64,000 nt of DNA from Hyposmocoma kahamanoa (taxonomy: Eukaryota; Arthropoda; Insecta; Lepidoptera; Cosmopterigidae), in assembly GCF_003589595.1 (NCBI RefSeq), contig NW_020654748.1:3519565-3583564 (forward strand), given 5' to 3'. The notes under the pieces were generated by a model. The model was not told the origin of the DNA, did no database searches, and saw nothing but the letters and a program-made list of their open reading frames with translations. Made by a program: the position numbers and the translations under genes. Positions 1 to 12,512 of the stretch are shown piece by piece (position 1 is the stretch's first letter; every line of letters starts with the position of its first letter).

Positions 1-737
1 TACTGTATGTTTTTTTAGTGTAATAGTTATAGTAAAGGGTATAGGTAATGTTTGGGCACTTTTTTGCAAAACTTTTTGTATAAAAACCGGATGGTGACTT
101 ACCATCGTAATCTAATTTTCAATATTTACGTGACCTTCAAAAACAAACATTTCAATATATTTTAACTTGATGACTTCCGATTATTGATTTTTATCTTTCG
201 GGGTGCACGACTGGAGCCTCTTCCGCATGACCTAGCATTCCTTTCCTATACGTCTGGCGCAACCTGGACAACAAGCACCGACTAATTTACGCCGATTGGC
301 AAATCCTGCCACCACGATGGAAAGCATTACAGGGTACTATATCTACCATCGACACGACGAGAAGATGATCATCTCAAAATTTGTTAAAAAAACGTACCCT
401 TGGTAAAGTAAAGCTACATGTAATTATAAGTCAAAATGCCTTTGTCACACGACAGACATAAAAATAAAACGAACTACGAAATATTGCGAAGTTTTAAATC
501 TTTTTAACATAAAGGCATCGACTAATTCGTTCGTACAATTTTAAATTCTCTCTGAATAGTTGTCATTTTGCAGATGTGACCTTATTTACACTAAGGGGGA
601 AAAATGTTTATCTTATTTAAGAGATAAACCCCTGTCGGTGGAGTAGGTAATTGCATAATATTAGTTCAGCACACTAACTTCGAGTTCTTGACACGACACG
701 ATATTAGTTTTCCCTTTTTTTAAGTAACTTTCTTTTT

Positions 738-775
738 TTTTATTTTGCGGAAGACCGACTTCTGCAAAATAAAAA
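738..775. repeat. Short AT-rich hairpin
   Basis: A ttttattttgcggaag arm is followed by a 5-base spacer and cttctgcaaaataaaa. The arms are complementary apart from one position. It lies in the diverged repeat shared with 1410-1520. Confidence 0.55.
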
Positions 776-1310
776 AAAAATAAAACAAAAAAGGGGAAAA
801 AACAAAAAGCTGAAGAAACTGTGATTATAGTGTAAAATGTAACAACTCTAAAGTAACTGATAAATTGCTAAGATTAATAGACAGAATTTACATGACTTCA
901 AATTAAATTCAAGGCTTCGATTTTGTTTCAAACTTACTTTATTGTAGTCGAGTTTTAATCTTTAATATTTCTATATTTCTTTGTGTTGTCAATAAAACCT
1001 TAGTCCCAAATTGATCATAACCAGACTCCTACGCACGTCGCCGATAAAACTGCAATAAAAGGCGGCTTCGTCTGTATTCGTGAATCACAGTCTGATTAAT
1101 ATGAACACAAATTATACCACCTATAATTTGGTTAGTGATATCGCCTTGATGATTCTTTGTTGTAAATATTACAATGTTATGTATTGATTCATTATGAAAC
1201 ACTATATACTAATTTATTTATGTATCGCGTGAAATTCGAATATTTTTGGGAAACTACCAACATAAATAAAAAAAATACAACGAAGTATAAATTATTTATC
1301 GTTTCTCATA

Positions 1311-1550
1311 TCATACATAATTTTGTCGTATTATATGTATGTATATGTAGATACCAGCCACAAAACATATAAGTATGGCTCTTCTTCGTCTTCTTCGGTG
1401 GAATAATCGCCAATCATCTTTGTTCAGCGCTCTAACTTTGATTTCCTGATACGACACATTAACTTTTCCCTTATCTGAACTAAATAACTTCATCTCGGTC
1501 TTCTGCTTTGCCTTCGATCTTCCTTTTTTTACGTCTATCCATCTTTCCAA
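1311..1550 (-). pseudogene. Basic ORF remnant, possibly retroelement-derived
   Basis: A 79-residue frame on the - strand, rich in K and R, with a readable middle part (…KVNVSYQEIKVRALNKDD…) and a run of six arginines before a hydrophobic end read from AT-rich sequence. A diverged copy of part of it lies at about 655-745, which points to a repeat rather than a host gene. I do not recognise a domain. The polar, charged composition would fit part of a retroelement ORF, but this is only inference. Confidence 0.2.
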
Positions 1551-2931
1551 CTCGGTTCTCTATGGATTTGAAGAAGCTTCTGTTTCCCTGCACTATCAAC
1601 ATATCCTCATAGATTTTCTTTCCGTCCAACTAATTCCCTCCATTCTTCTTCGGCACCATCTTTCAAATGCTTCTTATCATTCTTTGTCTCTCCTAGTTTG
1701 GGTTTCCAAAAAATACATTTGGATATTCGTCAGTCTTATATTAATTAGCATACTATTTAATACTAGTTGATTTGCCTGACATCATTTTGCCAAGTTCTGA
1801 ATTAAAACGAAGCTATATAAAATAATTCTTATTCAGTGATAATTTTAGCATTGAACTCCCACACGATCATTAGAGCCATATAAGTCATGTTATGTACAAA
1901 TGCATCAGATAATGTTTGTCATGAAGTGCAATTTGCGCCATATTTGTAAAAGCACAAGGCGCCAGGTTAGTGGTCTTGACATTCGCGCGCTCTTGAGCAA
2001 TTGTGTTAACAGGCTCAGTACCTACAAACATTAAATTGTAAATCGTATAGAAGTTGTTATAAGGTGCTATTTATAATCGATCATGTTTACCGGATGTTCC
2101 AGTTTGTCTTGATATATCAATAGAAACTTAATCAATACAATTTTCGTAAATGCATTTGGGTAGGTTATTCACTTACTCACTTTCAATTGACATCTCAAGG
2201 ACCGTCTACGAAATTAATATCTCTACTCATAATTATTAAGTAATTTAAGGTAGGTAAGCCTCAAAAATAGGTGCATTTTCTCATAAATTACTTTCTTTTT
2301 ATACCTGTCGATCTATTATACTCAGCAGTAAAAGTATAAAGCTTGAAAAATAATGCACATATGTATATCAAATTCCACTGCAATACCCCGAGAATCTCAG
2401 TCAATGGTTCCCTTGTAAAGGTGTGAATTTGGACTTACAATTCGTTACGAATCGATCTACTTGTTTGTAGTTTCATCTTGACGTCTGCGTTTACGTTAAA
2501 TTATAGATTCAGTGTATTCAATAAATGTATATTATTCATTATCCAAACTGTCGGTTTCCTACTTTAAAAAAAATACTCCATATTAATAACATCGTCAATT
2601 GCAACTTGGCAGCACTTGTGCAAACATTCAACAATGAGCTCATTAATATCCTTTCATCAAACGTTTCTCGTCTCGTTTGTTGATCACGAGGCAGACGAGG
2701 CATGTAAGGCTTATTATGGATTGGTGTATTAAGCAGCGAGGAACAGATATGGACACAAATGCTCTGCCCGAGGGAGCAGATATGCTGGCCATTAGTGGTA
2801 TGGTATAAACGTTAAAAGTTAGTATTTTCTAGTTCGTAGTATTTGATGAGCACATCCCACTCTCTTCTTGTGTATCTGAGAATAACTTAATTGACTTTGT
2901 TCTGTTGCAAACCATGTAAAAGTAACCAAGC

Positions 2932-3013
2932 AATAATAACCTGTTAACAACAGGTTATATAATAACCTGTTAACAACAGGTTATATAATAACCTGCTAAC
3001 AACAGGTTATTAT
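2932..3013. repeat. Tandem array of palindromic 27-28 bp units
   Basis: Nearly three head-to-tail copies of a unit that is itself a palindrome: ataacctgttaacaacaggttat joined by ataat linkers. The last unit has one change (cctgct). Each unit can form a hairpin, and the array can form several alternative ones. Confidence 0.9.
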
Positions 3014-5922
3014 TGCCATCCCAAATAAAATAAATAAAGATTTTTCTATAGGTACTCTACTCACATCAACCTATTTTTGATAAAATGTTTCAACGCTACG
3101 TAGTTAATTAAGTCAGATTCTTAGAATTTCTACATTTTATTGCATTTCGGTCTGAATTATTATCCCCTTTATTTTACGTCTCGCAGGTGGTAAAGTATTC
3201 ATTCCTATAACTTAAGCCAAACGGCCCAAGGCAATGGAAGTAAACTCTGCTTTACTTTACACCTTATATGGCACAGCGACGTTGGTGGCACTTACTAGAA
3301 TTATTATTTAGCCATTTCGATATTCGATTTTACAATATTCGATATGGTCTGTTCGGCATAAGACCTATATTGGTCTAGCTTCTTGTTGTCGGCGGCGTAT
3401 GTGGTCATTCACCTAATAAAATATCATTTTATTGCGATTACAAATTTCACAGCAGACCGTTAACGTAACTAGTAAATAGAAATGGTCTTAGTGATAAACC
3501 CTAAGGTAGCTGCGATCTTTTAGATGTGCATCGACGTTTGGCGTCGTCTTATAAAAGTAATCATATTTATGATGAACATTAAATTTAGGTACTTTGATAT
3601 GTCATAATGTGAACATTGGCTACAATTGATAAGATAGATAAAACGTTTAATGTCTTCCCACAAGCAAACAAGATATGAAATAATTAAGGAAGAAAAAATA
3701 GACACATAGAAATTTAACAAATATAATATTACAATCTAGGAACGTATGCTAGGAACAATTTAAACTAAATATATCCAACAGTTACAGGTAAATACCACTT
3801 ACAATTAGAAAACAGGATTGAAGAACTTGAATTGACATAACAACATCAAACAAAAGAAAACTGATAACAACAACAAAAAATACAATAATACATTTTACTT
3901 GCTTCAGAACTTCACAAGTATAAGAGTAATTACTTGTTAAGTATATTTACGTATATTTACAGTTTTATTAAACTATTAGTAAGAAATAAAGAGAATAAAG
4001 ATAAATCAATATTTAATTAACTGGTCAGTGGTAGTCATTATAACCGAACGTATCTTGTTAGGTTAGTCCATCCATTTAACAATTTGCATAGTTTTGAGAT
4101 GGGAGAATTTGATTCGAAGTTCGAAGCGGTGGAAATACAGGCGTTACTGTATTTCGAGGGTCTGTATTTTACTTAACTAACTAGGCTTACAATAGGTTAC
4201 CCAAAAGCAAAGCACTGGTTTTCATTAACTTCGAAGGTAGCACGATGTGGAACACCAACAGTAAAATTGCGAACAATTGCAATCAACAGAATCAAATGCT
4301 TTCGTTAATTACCTCCGGAAAAACTCAAAGAACCAATTTGCCACACGAACTGAGAACATAAAAATAAAGCACAATAGCTATTATGATCACTGGAGACACG
4401 AACACAATAGGTAAAGATTGTAAATGAATGAAACGAATAAACCAATTGGCAGGGCCGGTGACCCTTGCCACGCCGTTGTTGCGATAATTAACGTACAGTA
4501 CTTTGCAGGACCGTTGTACGTATGTTTTATAGGACAAGCCATATTTTGTATTGCAGATAACGTATGAACACTTTATTGAAATCTTTTGTTGAAACGGTAA
4601 AATGAATTGACGCTAAATTGTGAACTCGCCTATACGCTCACGTTAATAAAAGTTATGATAATGGCATTTAAAGAGTCAATAACCATACTGTGAGTGGATA
4701 GGTCAATCAAATTCAATTAGTTGCAACATTGTAAGCTTGCTTTTAAGATTGTTAAAGTCAATACATGAAATAAATGGTCCTTTATATCCGCAATATTGCA
4801 AGTATTGGAGCTAATGTTATCAACAATAAAGATAATAAACAATAAGAAAAGGAGGACAGTGGAGGAGGATATTGCATGTCCGCATTGATTGTTCCTTGTC
4901 ACAGTGCCGTTTCTCACGAGATTGTTTGTAACCATTCGCTAAAAGTAAACATATAATTATGTTGAAATAATCGGCATAGTAGAACCAGGCCCGTCTAAAA
5001 GTATATATTTGAATAACAGGCAGAAACGTTTGTAAAGATTTAATTCACAGGAAAAATTAATATAAACTGCACATTGTAGAGAAAATCTGACAACTCCGTG
5101 TTCAAATCGTTACTCTTTGAAACCTATAAAACGCAGCCTGAAGTCTTTAAATCTTGCGCTCTTTTGGAGTCGACGCATAAATGAAATATTTGATAGTATT
5201 ACATCGTTTTAGTGTGATATTCTCTACATGAATTTACAAACATCAAATACTACGCAAATGCCTAAAGCTAGTATTTGAAATAACAAATACAGATCGACTA
5301 ATTAACGCATGAGCACGTTGAGTAAACAAACAACAGTGGATTGTAAACATTGGGATGCTTTTTGGCAACGTGGTGTGTTTAACAAACATTTCCACATTGC
5401 CATCGGATGCGAGAAGGATCGTATTCATATTTTTAATTTAGGTGTTTCAACAATATAAGACATAACATTTGGCTTTTTCTTTATTTTAATTTTATGGAAC
5501 GTTCACTCAAATGCTTCTCTTTTTTCAGACAGATATATTTCTACCATATTTGAATATCAATACCATTTTTTAATTTGATTCATTGTTTATATTACTTTGC
5601 TTGGTTTAAGGCTTTAAGGATTGTATTACAATTGTATTTATAGTACATTTATAGCACCGATATCAGTGTCACCTTTAACAGCTTTATCAATTCACCCCAT
5701 AGGTCACTGCTGGGCTAGTCCGTGATATTTTCGGTACCTTGATCTTTCAGTATTCCTTTCCACGAATTACAGCCACTTTGTCGTGTTTGTTGGTTATTAT
5801 TTATTGCTTGCCTTGTTTGAGTTTATTACTTTTAAATTGCCATGTTTCCTGCCTTTTATTTTGCTATCTCCCTGTGCTCGACTTCCAGTATTGCTTGTAA
5901 TTCTAATTTTCGTTTTCGTATT
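3014..5922. other. AT-rich non-genic stretch
   Basis: No exon-like sequence with splice sites or a recognisable protein seen. Open frames here are short and AT-driven. Both strands were read. Confidence 0.5.
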
Positions 5923-6214
5923 TTTTATTTTTATGATACGAAGTGATGGGACAAACAAGTCGTGCGCCTGATGGTAAGCGACACGCCTGCCCATAACAGG
6001 AGCAGTGCCACTCAGAACTTTAAATTACAAAGATCTAAGGGTCATCACCCTGAGACATAAGTTAAAAAGTCCCTTGTGCTTGTAATTTCACCAGCACCCT
6101 TACCCTTCTAAGCCGGCACGCAGTGATACTCACATTACTGCATGGCGGCATAAATAGTTAAGGTGGCAGTACTTCCTTGGACGAACTCTTTCAGAAGGAG
6201 CTCTACTGCTACTA
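5923..6214 (-). mobile_element. SINE-A copy
   Basis: A full copy of the commonest dispersed repeat of the window. On the element strand it begins agtagcagtagagctcc, contains a recurring segment around aatttacaggcacatggg, and ends with a gtcccgtcacttggtattataaaa tail. The AT-rich simple tail and roughly 290-bp length suggest a SINE. I could not identify convincing A and B boxes. Its 5' end abuts a perfect 27-bp inverted repeat. Confidence 0.8.
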
Positions 6215-6251
6215 ATTGTTGACTTCAACAATTAGTAGCAGTAGAGCTCCT
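6196..6251. repeat. Perfect 27-bp-arm hairpin at SINE-A 5' end
   Basis: The arm aggagctctactgctactaa plus 7 more bases (6196-6222) is followed by a 2-base loop and its exact reverse complement (6225-6251). The left arm is the 5' end of the neighbouring SINE-A copy, so the SINE terminus is present twice in inverted orientation. Confidence 0.95.
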
Positions 6252-7037
6252 ATATAATTCATATAACTTTAGGATTGTTGTGTTCTTGTTTGTTATATTC
6301 AATTGCAACGGATTCATAAGTATATATATTTTTCAAAAGAATTTTGTAGAAAGGTTTAAATTTCTTTATAAAATATTGGAAGTTCTTTATCTGGTTGACC
6401 AGTCTGATATTGCATCGCGATCGTCGAAGCGATAATGGTTGCGTCGATTGAAGCGATTGTTCATAATCTTGATTCATCTCGATTATAGGTTGCAACCGAA
6501 TGATATTCAGGTTTGTTGAGGCGTTAAATTATCTTCCTTCTGATAGCTTTCTCACAGTTACAATATCTTCCCGATGGCTTGTAAAACTGGCTTTCTGTTA
6601 AATTGAAAAACATTACACTGTTTCGCAGAAGTTATTTTTGCGTACATTACAAAATAAATACAAAAATTTACGTAAACCTTGTTACACTTTTCGATAATTA
6701 TATTGTTTAATTTCAAGTAAGTGCAATTTAAAGAAGCTGTTATATAGTTTGCTACAAGCAACATTTTATAGCAGACAAGGTCTTCGCGTCCATTATTTTT
6801 TTCATAATTGATATTGTTAAGCCACTTTTCATACACGTTTCATTCCCGTGGCTAATAACAATGTCGTCTCACGTAACAGACAGGTAAGTTCAAATTAGGT
6901 TACTCTAAAGCCCAACCATGATGATCTCTGACAGGAGGTACATTTGTTTTTACTGCATTTTTGTTTACTTTTAGTTACTTGCGTAGAATTTTAGGAAATA
7001 GTTATTTGTTATGCAAGGCTGTAAAGATGTCGTTTGA
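6252..7037. other. AT-rich non-genic stretch
   Basis: No exon or recognisable repeat was identified here on either strand. Confidence 0.4.
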
Positions 7038-7410
7038 TTCTGAGCGTAGCGAGGGTTTCAAGGCACGAGATACAACACAACTTTGCTGCCGAGCGAAACA
7101 CACAACTTTTCGCCTCACTATAGCCAGGAATATACAAGATGAAAGAAAAATACTTGAACTATAACAAATCAGCTTTAATAAACAAAATTAGTCATCGTTA
7201 TCAATTGAAAGTCAATAATAATATGAATAAAATATATACCAACGGATTTATATTACATACGTAATGTACGGCAAATCGCGTAGTTGAAAGAAAAGTTAGG
7301 TGCACCACAGTCCATCGTCAAGTTCCAATTTCAAAAACGCTTTTGCGCGCTGATTTCGAAAAAGAAAGCCTTTCCGAGCTAGTGAGGTGAAAAAAGTATT
7401 TTTAATTTGG
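7038..7410 (-). repeat. Dispersed repeat B, copy 1
   Basis: This matches the reverse complement of 25812-26475. Shared landmarks are the gcgtagcgagggtttcaagg block, the aatcgcgtagttgaa block, the gtgcaccacagtccatcgtc block and the cgagctagtgaggtgaaaaa block. It lacks the 228-bp hAT-like MITE that splits copy 2, so it preserves the approximate unfilled site near 7255. Confidence 0.8.
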
Positions 7411-8363
7411 AAAACTTTTAAACATTGATGAGAAAGATACGCGCAAATGGTACCTGAAATAAAGTCAATACTGAAATGAATGTGTGTAAAGTTTTGCCAA
7501 AAAAACATAGACATTTTACTTTTCTGCCATTTAGTTGTGAGCATTTCGTATGCCTAAAAGTAAAAGCCAATTTTGTAGGAGATTGAACCTTATTAGTTTT
7601 TTCTGATTTAAATAGATTAACTTTTAAGATTTTGTTATACTCTCTGACACTTTTTGATTCTGTATTCTAGTAAGTTCAAATGTGCAAACGTCTTCCCCAA
7701 GGACCCCTACTCTCTTTTGTTACCGCACAGAGTTATCACTGTTTAGAACGATCTACTTAATTTTTTTTTGTACAAAAATAGATGAATTACAAATAACTCT
7801 GTATATGGCGGTATTAACTAAAATCATGATTTTAGGTGACTTTTGTCATTCTTTCCCTTCTCACGTCATAAGTCATCTGTACCAAGAATGTAATAAGGAA
7901 ACTCTTTGAGTCTTCGAGAGCAATTGAGCTTCTGAATCAGCATTTATTTATTGAGACGGTGTAGTGGATTATTTTTGACATTAAACCGTCTCACTAGAGT
8001 CTGAGTCGTGGACAACACTAGGAAATTTGGGTTAATAGAGTACGTCATCTGTCACAGTTCTTTGTATAATGGTGGTAGTAGTTGGTTGGGTCTTCTGAGG
8101 TGTATCCCACGGCGCCAGCTTGACGACTCTTTAATAGTGTCGGGGAAGTGTATTAGAGATTACTCTGACAATACAAATTTGTATTTGTCTCGTAGGTTGT
8201 TCCTTGTACATTTGTACAACATATTCACAACAGGAGTTTAAGGGTATTCTAAAGTTTTTATTGAAATAATATCTCGAATTGACATTGGGTTCTATATTAA
8301 GTTTTTTTTTGCAATTCCAATTAAGTAAAACATGGAAAACGAAACAATGATTTTCTGAAATTT
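7411..8363. other. Non-genic stretch with diverged repeat
   Basis: About 7615-7800 shares a diverged core (taccgcacagagttatcactg, here 21 positions in two blocks) with 45820-45850, indicating another low-copy dispersed repeat. No exon seen. The open frames at 7682-7909 and 8008-8241 have no recognisable domain. Confidence 0.4.
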
Positions 8364-8550
8364 GGTAGCAGTAAAACTCCTTGCGAGAAAGTCCATCCAG
8401 GGAAGTACCTAATGCTACTATAATTTATTTCTGTTACGGTTTTGAAAGGTAAGGATACTGGTGAAACTATTGGCACATGGGACTTGTCAACTTGATGTCT
8501 CAGGGTAACGGGCGCAGTGGCTTTGTTTCTTAGATTTTTACCATTCAAAG
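8364..8550 (+). mobile_element. SINE-A copy, 5' half
   Basis: The 5' part of the element (gtagcagtaaaactcc, then the gcacatgggacttgtcaac block) runs to attcaaag and then stops. The 3' half is missing, and the sequence passes directly into repeat X. Confidence 0.75.
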
Positions 8551-8791
8551 TTAATGGAACGATACTGAATCTTTTAGAAATATGACCGTGTGGAATAAAA
8601 AGAAAGGGAACTCGCTTCAGTGAAACCATATAATGAACAATTGTAATTAGGCAGTTTCCAAAGAGACTAAGACAAAAATCGTTCCTTCAATTGCAACTCT
8701 GAACAACGAAATTACTTCAAAATAATTCTACACTGTGACCGCAAGTAAAATGCTTTACTCCTTCTGCTTTAACAAAGTTACTCGTAACGTT
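8551..8791. repeat. Repeat X, copy 1 (241 bp, no MITE)
   Basis: This is nearly identical to the two halves of 20188-20597. Landmarks are aatcttttagaaatatga, gcttcagtgaaaccatataa and gcaagtaaaatgctttactc. In this copy gagactaagacaaaaatc is uninterrupted, giving the empty site for the MITE present in copy 2. After taacgtt the sequence is unrelated to SINE-A. Confidence 0.9.
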
Positions 8792-9502
8792 GAACTTATT
8801 TATTTCTCCATATAAATGAAAGAATTTTCGTTCGTTTTTCGATTGCAAAGTAAAGTTGGCATTCTTCCCACTTTAACAACTTTAAAATTACAGTAGGTTT
8901 AACGTTTTCGCCATACAAATAAGACAGTGTAATGGTTTTAAAGCTGAAAATTTAACGTTGCATTTCGGTCGTTTGCTCTCATCTCGCATTGAAGGACTTG
9001 TTACTGCAATTTTCTACCTGAGAACCTTAATTTGTATTAAATGCCGGTTGAAAAAGTACAAATTCTTTACCAAGCAAATAAGACAGAATAATAAAACTCT
9101 TGGGTAATCTACGGTTCATTGTATGAAACCATACAAATAAAATATAATCAATGTCTGTTTTGCAAGTCTTTTGTTGCTTAGTAAGGCTTCTTATACTGTA
9201 TGTTTATCACAATGGTATAAATTAATATAATGCAATATAAACAATACGCTAATACATACATATTTACCGATAGTACGTGCGTACATACGTCAGAGCTTAA
9301 GTACTCATTAAAATATAAGATCTAGCGAAGCCTTTCAAAAATAATTGTTGTTTAAACAAGCGATAATATTTAAACGTTATAGTGAATGTCATATATAGGT
9401 ATGTAACGAGAATTACCTCTTTATATCAACAACGGCATTTTGTTAAATGTAATTCGTACAATACGACAAACGACATACTCTTATAGACATCGACTTAGTT
9501 TT
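8792..9502. other. AT-rich non-genic stretch
   Basis: No exon or well-matched repeat recognised. Confidence 0.4.
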
Positions 9503-9645
9503 CACGATTGAACTTTTTTTCCAGATTTAAATCGAGTATATTTATTTTTGCTGACGATCAACCGCGGCCATGGAACATGTATATGACCTGAAAAGTTGGT
9601 GTGTTTGAAAAAATATGATGGGATTTACATCCAAAAAGTTTCAAT
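9503..9645. repeat. Foldback repeat F copy, diverged
   Basis: Terminal parts read ttttccagatttaaatcg and ggatttacatccaaaaag in opposite orientation around a ccatggaacatgtatatgac core. The core corresponds to ccatggaacctgtaaagggc of the better-preserved copy at 27866. Confidence 0.6.
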
Positions 9646-9674
9646 TGTAATTTACTAAGCAATTGTCGTCAATT

Positions 9675-9840
9675 TGACGACCTCGGTGGCCCAACGGTTT
9701 GCATTGTGGGCGCTGAATGTCTTCATTGCCTGGTCATTCTTTTATTGTTTTTTATAACGCTTACACTCATAGCTCCGTCCTAGGAAACTCAAAAACCCAC
9801 AGCCTCTGCTTGAGAGGCAGTAGGTCAAACCATTATGCTA
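9675..9840 (+). mobile_element. SINE-C-like copy
   Basis: It starts gacgacctcggtggccc, contains gggcgctgaatg and continues for about 150 bp. It matches the starts of the copies at 46609 and 62116. The gacctc(a/g)gtggc start resembles a tRNA-type A box, so a tRNA-derived SINE is likely but unproven. Confidence 0.5.
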
Positions 9841-10073
9841 CTCTTCTTGATAAAGTAAAAATAGTACCTAATGATCAATTGCTTTGTATCAAGTGAGTAA
9901 TGACGCGATTGTGTTCTCGTAGGCGCCATAGTTAGTTGTATTTTTTGCCGTCATAATTAAGTGGAAGGTTTCAATAAGCAGGTAATTTTTGTACTTAGAA
10001 TTATGTCTTATAAAAATAGCTATGAGCTCATAATTATAAAGAAATAGGGTCGTTCTATCATGCAGACATTAAC

Positions 10074-10418
10074 AGTAGCTGTAGAGCTCCTTGTGAAAGA
10101 GTTCGTCCAAGGAAGAACCTTACCTATTTCTACAGCCAAGCAGTAATGTAAGAATTAATGTGTTCCAGTTTTTAAGGGTAATGGTGCTGGTGAAAGAGAT
10201 CTTTGTCAACTTGGATGATGAGCGCAGTGCCAGTGCCCCCTTAGATTTTTGCGATTAAAAAATCCCCCACACTAGCGTAACAAGACGCTAGTGCCCACAC
10301 TAAAAGGGGTCTCTTAAAGCTCTGAGTGTTGCTGCAATTGCTATGGACGGACAGGCGTGGCGCTTACCACCGGGCGGATGACTTGTTCGTCCCTTTTCAC
10401 TTGGTATTATAAAAAAAG
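10074..10418 (+). mobile_element. SINE-A copy
   Basis: Near-complete from agtagctgtagagctcc to cacttggtattataaaaaaa. It carries a small internal insertion, a duplicated cactagcgtaacaagacgctagtg hairpin around 10267-10295. Confidence 0.8.
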
Positions 10419-11103
10419 TCTATGTAGAGCATTGACTTACAAATATGTAGAGTCATAAATCGGAAGAATATATAACTACAAAGCTTGGTCATATTGTGGA
10501 GATGAGAGGGTAGATATAATGTACGATTAAGTTGTCATTTTGTATAGATTTTGGTCTCCACGTTTCTGACCGTGTCCGTAGTCACGACCGCTTGAGTGCC
10601 TGACGCAACCGCCGTAATCTAATGTCATTATTCCAACCCAATCTCACTCACTATGGGTGGTCGTATAAATTTTAATTCCGTCTCTTCCGCGTTTGTTTAT
10701 TAATTTATTTTTAAATAACTTTATAATTACATTTCCTCTGTTTATTTTGATATCGCGCCTACGTTCTAAGTCAGTTAACTTAGAGTACAATGTTCTGGTT
10801 AATTAAAGACAATTTGAGGTTTTCTATAGCGTGTTTCATCCGTGTCATTAATTTTATAGATATATCTGTTTCTAATTCAAATTTTCTCGGTGACCCGATG
10901 TAGTATTAGGACCTTTTTAGTTTGTCAAGTCAATTGAGAGGCGTATCTTTCGTTATTATATTCTGGTCTTAACAATACTCTGATACTTGTAGTATACAAG
11001 GAATTAGAATTGAGATCGTCTAATTTATGTGGTTTTCTGGCATTATACAGATATCATCCTTAATTTGTCGATATTCCCTTAGGGCGTACTAAGCGTATTT
11101 CGT
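10419..11103. other. Non-genic stretch
   Basis: No exon recognised. A less AT-rich block at 10560-10640 (tttctgaccgtgtccgtagt onward) has no extended open frame. Confidence 0.4.
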
Positions 11104-11240
11104 AATTTTTTATTATGCGCACAGCCCAGGGATGGAATTCCCTATTTGCGACTTTGTTTCCGAGCACTTACAACCTAAATATCTTTAAGGTGCGACTTTC
11201 GAACTCGTTCCATCGTAGATCCTCCCTTTGCTCCAGAGCG
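11104..11240 (+). mobile_element. Non-LTR reverse transcriptase 3' fragment
   Basis: Plus-strand translation gives GWNSLFATLFPSTYNLNIFK followed by VRLSNSF, which matches the extreme C-terminal part typical of CR1/jockey-group reverse transcriptase ORFs (a WNSLP…VFP…YNL…FK pattern). Nothing upstream preserves the polymerase domain, so this is a severely 5'-truncated remnant. Confidence 0.6.
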
Positions 11241-11559
11241 TAAGGTAATGGTCAAGAGCAAGTCCATTTACTTTTTTTAAACACTATACTTTCACAATAA
11301 AATTATTTCCATTTTATTTACAAAGATAATAGTCGCAAAAAACAGGAATCATGAATATTACTTTTGTCAGGGAATTATCCTTTTGTTTAGTGCTCTTAAG
11401 TATGATAATTCTTATATGTTCGTAAAATATTATTATTTATCTTCACGTTATCTCTGGAATTCAAGAGCCCAACTATGAGATTTTCAAATAAGTCGTCCCG
11501 TTTTATTGTTATGGCATTCACGATCCCTGATTTCATAATGATAGTACGTTTTAAATTTT

Positions 11560-12171
11560 TCAGCGTTTTTGTTGCATTTCTTCTTCTTGGAATCCATCTC
11601 CTACCGGAATTCGGCTACCATTATAGCTATTTGGGTCCCTGAATCTGCGGCTCGGATCAGTTCTGTGGTACACATGTTGAACCACTGCAAGATTTTGAAG
11701 CCATGTGGTTTTTCTATGACCACGTCTTCCACGGCGCTGGATTTTTTCCTGCAGAATGAGTTGCAGTAGATAATATTTATCACTCCGCATGATGTGCCCG
11801 AAGTGCTTCCTCATTTTTAGTGTTTTCAGGAATCCCAAGCCTTTGTGCAAGCTCCGCAATACGTTGTTATTGGTAACTCTATCCGTCCACGATATTTTCA
11901 AAATTCTTCGATAAATCCACATTTCATAGGCTTCTAACCGTTTACATAACGTCTGAGTTAGTGTCCATGCTTCTACTCCGTACAAAATAATTAAAAATAT
12001 GTAGCACCGCAGTAAACGGCACCTTGTTGATAGTTTGAGACTACGATTGCGAAGGAGGTGGCTCATTTGAACAAAAGTTCTCCTGGCTTGCTCTATTTGA
12101 CATCTAACTTCTACGCTGTGGTCTGCCTGGTCGTTTACCATACAGCCTATATATTTTACCACGATAAACAA
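11560..12171 (-). mobile_element. Non-LTR endonuclease-reverse transcriptase C-terminus
   Basis: A 203-residue open frame. It carries the C-terminal pattern of arthropod endonuclease-reverse transcriptases: a YGVEAWTLT motif, then RLEAYEMWIYRRILKISWTD and RVTNNNVL, and later FGHIMRSDKYYLLQLILQ. This part follows the RT domain; the catalytic (F/Y)xDD region is not present. The clade is uncertain (RTE-like is my best guess). It is a 5'-truncated copy whose end abuts a SINE-A copy. Confidence 0.8.
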
Positions 12172-12197
12172 AAAAGTCTACAAAACCTAGATATTAC

Positions 12198-12512
12198 TTT
12201 TTTTTATAATACTAAGTGACGGAACGAACAAGTCATGCGCCTGGTGGTAAGCGACACGCCTGTTCATAACAGTTATGATATTATAAAAAAAAATAAACGG
12301 TTGTAGTACCACCCAGAGCTTTAAATCACAATGATCTGAGGGGGAGCCAGCGTCCGACCCGCTAAGATATAAGTTGACAAGTCCCATGTACCTGCACCCT
12401 CACCCTCCGATACCGGAAAGCAGTAATGCTCATATTACTGCTAGGCGGTAGCAATAGGTAAGGTGGCAGCACTGTCCTGGATGAACTCTTTCACGTGGAG
12501 CTCTACTGCTTC
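12198..12512 (-). mobile_element. SINE-A copy with internal insertion
   Basis: A near-full SINE-A in reverse orientation, from the tttataatactaagtgacgg tail side to gagctctactgcttc. About 30 extra bases near 12267-12300 contain a second ttatgatattataaaaaa stretch, possibly a duplicated tail. Confidence 0.8.

Larger units (their letters stand above)
1..2931. other. AT-rich non-genic stretch
   Basis: No coding exon recognised on either strand. It holds poly-A/poly-T rich tracts, a small hairpin near 738-775 and a diverged direct repeat: about 655-790 resembles 1410-1520, with both containing a cacgacacgatatt/atacgacacatt core followed by ttttccctt. The block 230-345 is less AT-rich but has no clear reading frame. 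Confidence 0.5.

Noticed and set aside
2932..3013. CRISPR-like array
   Set aside because: Only three units, no variable spacers, and a eukaryotic setting; it is a tandem palindrome.
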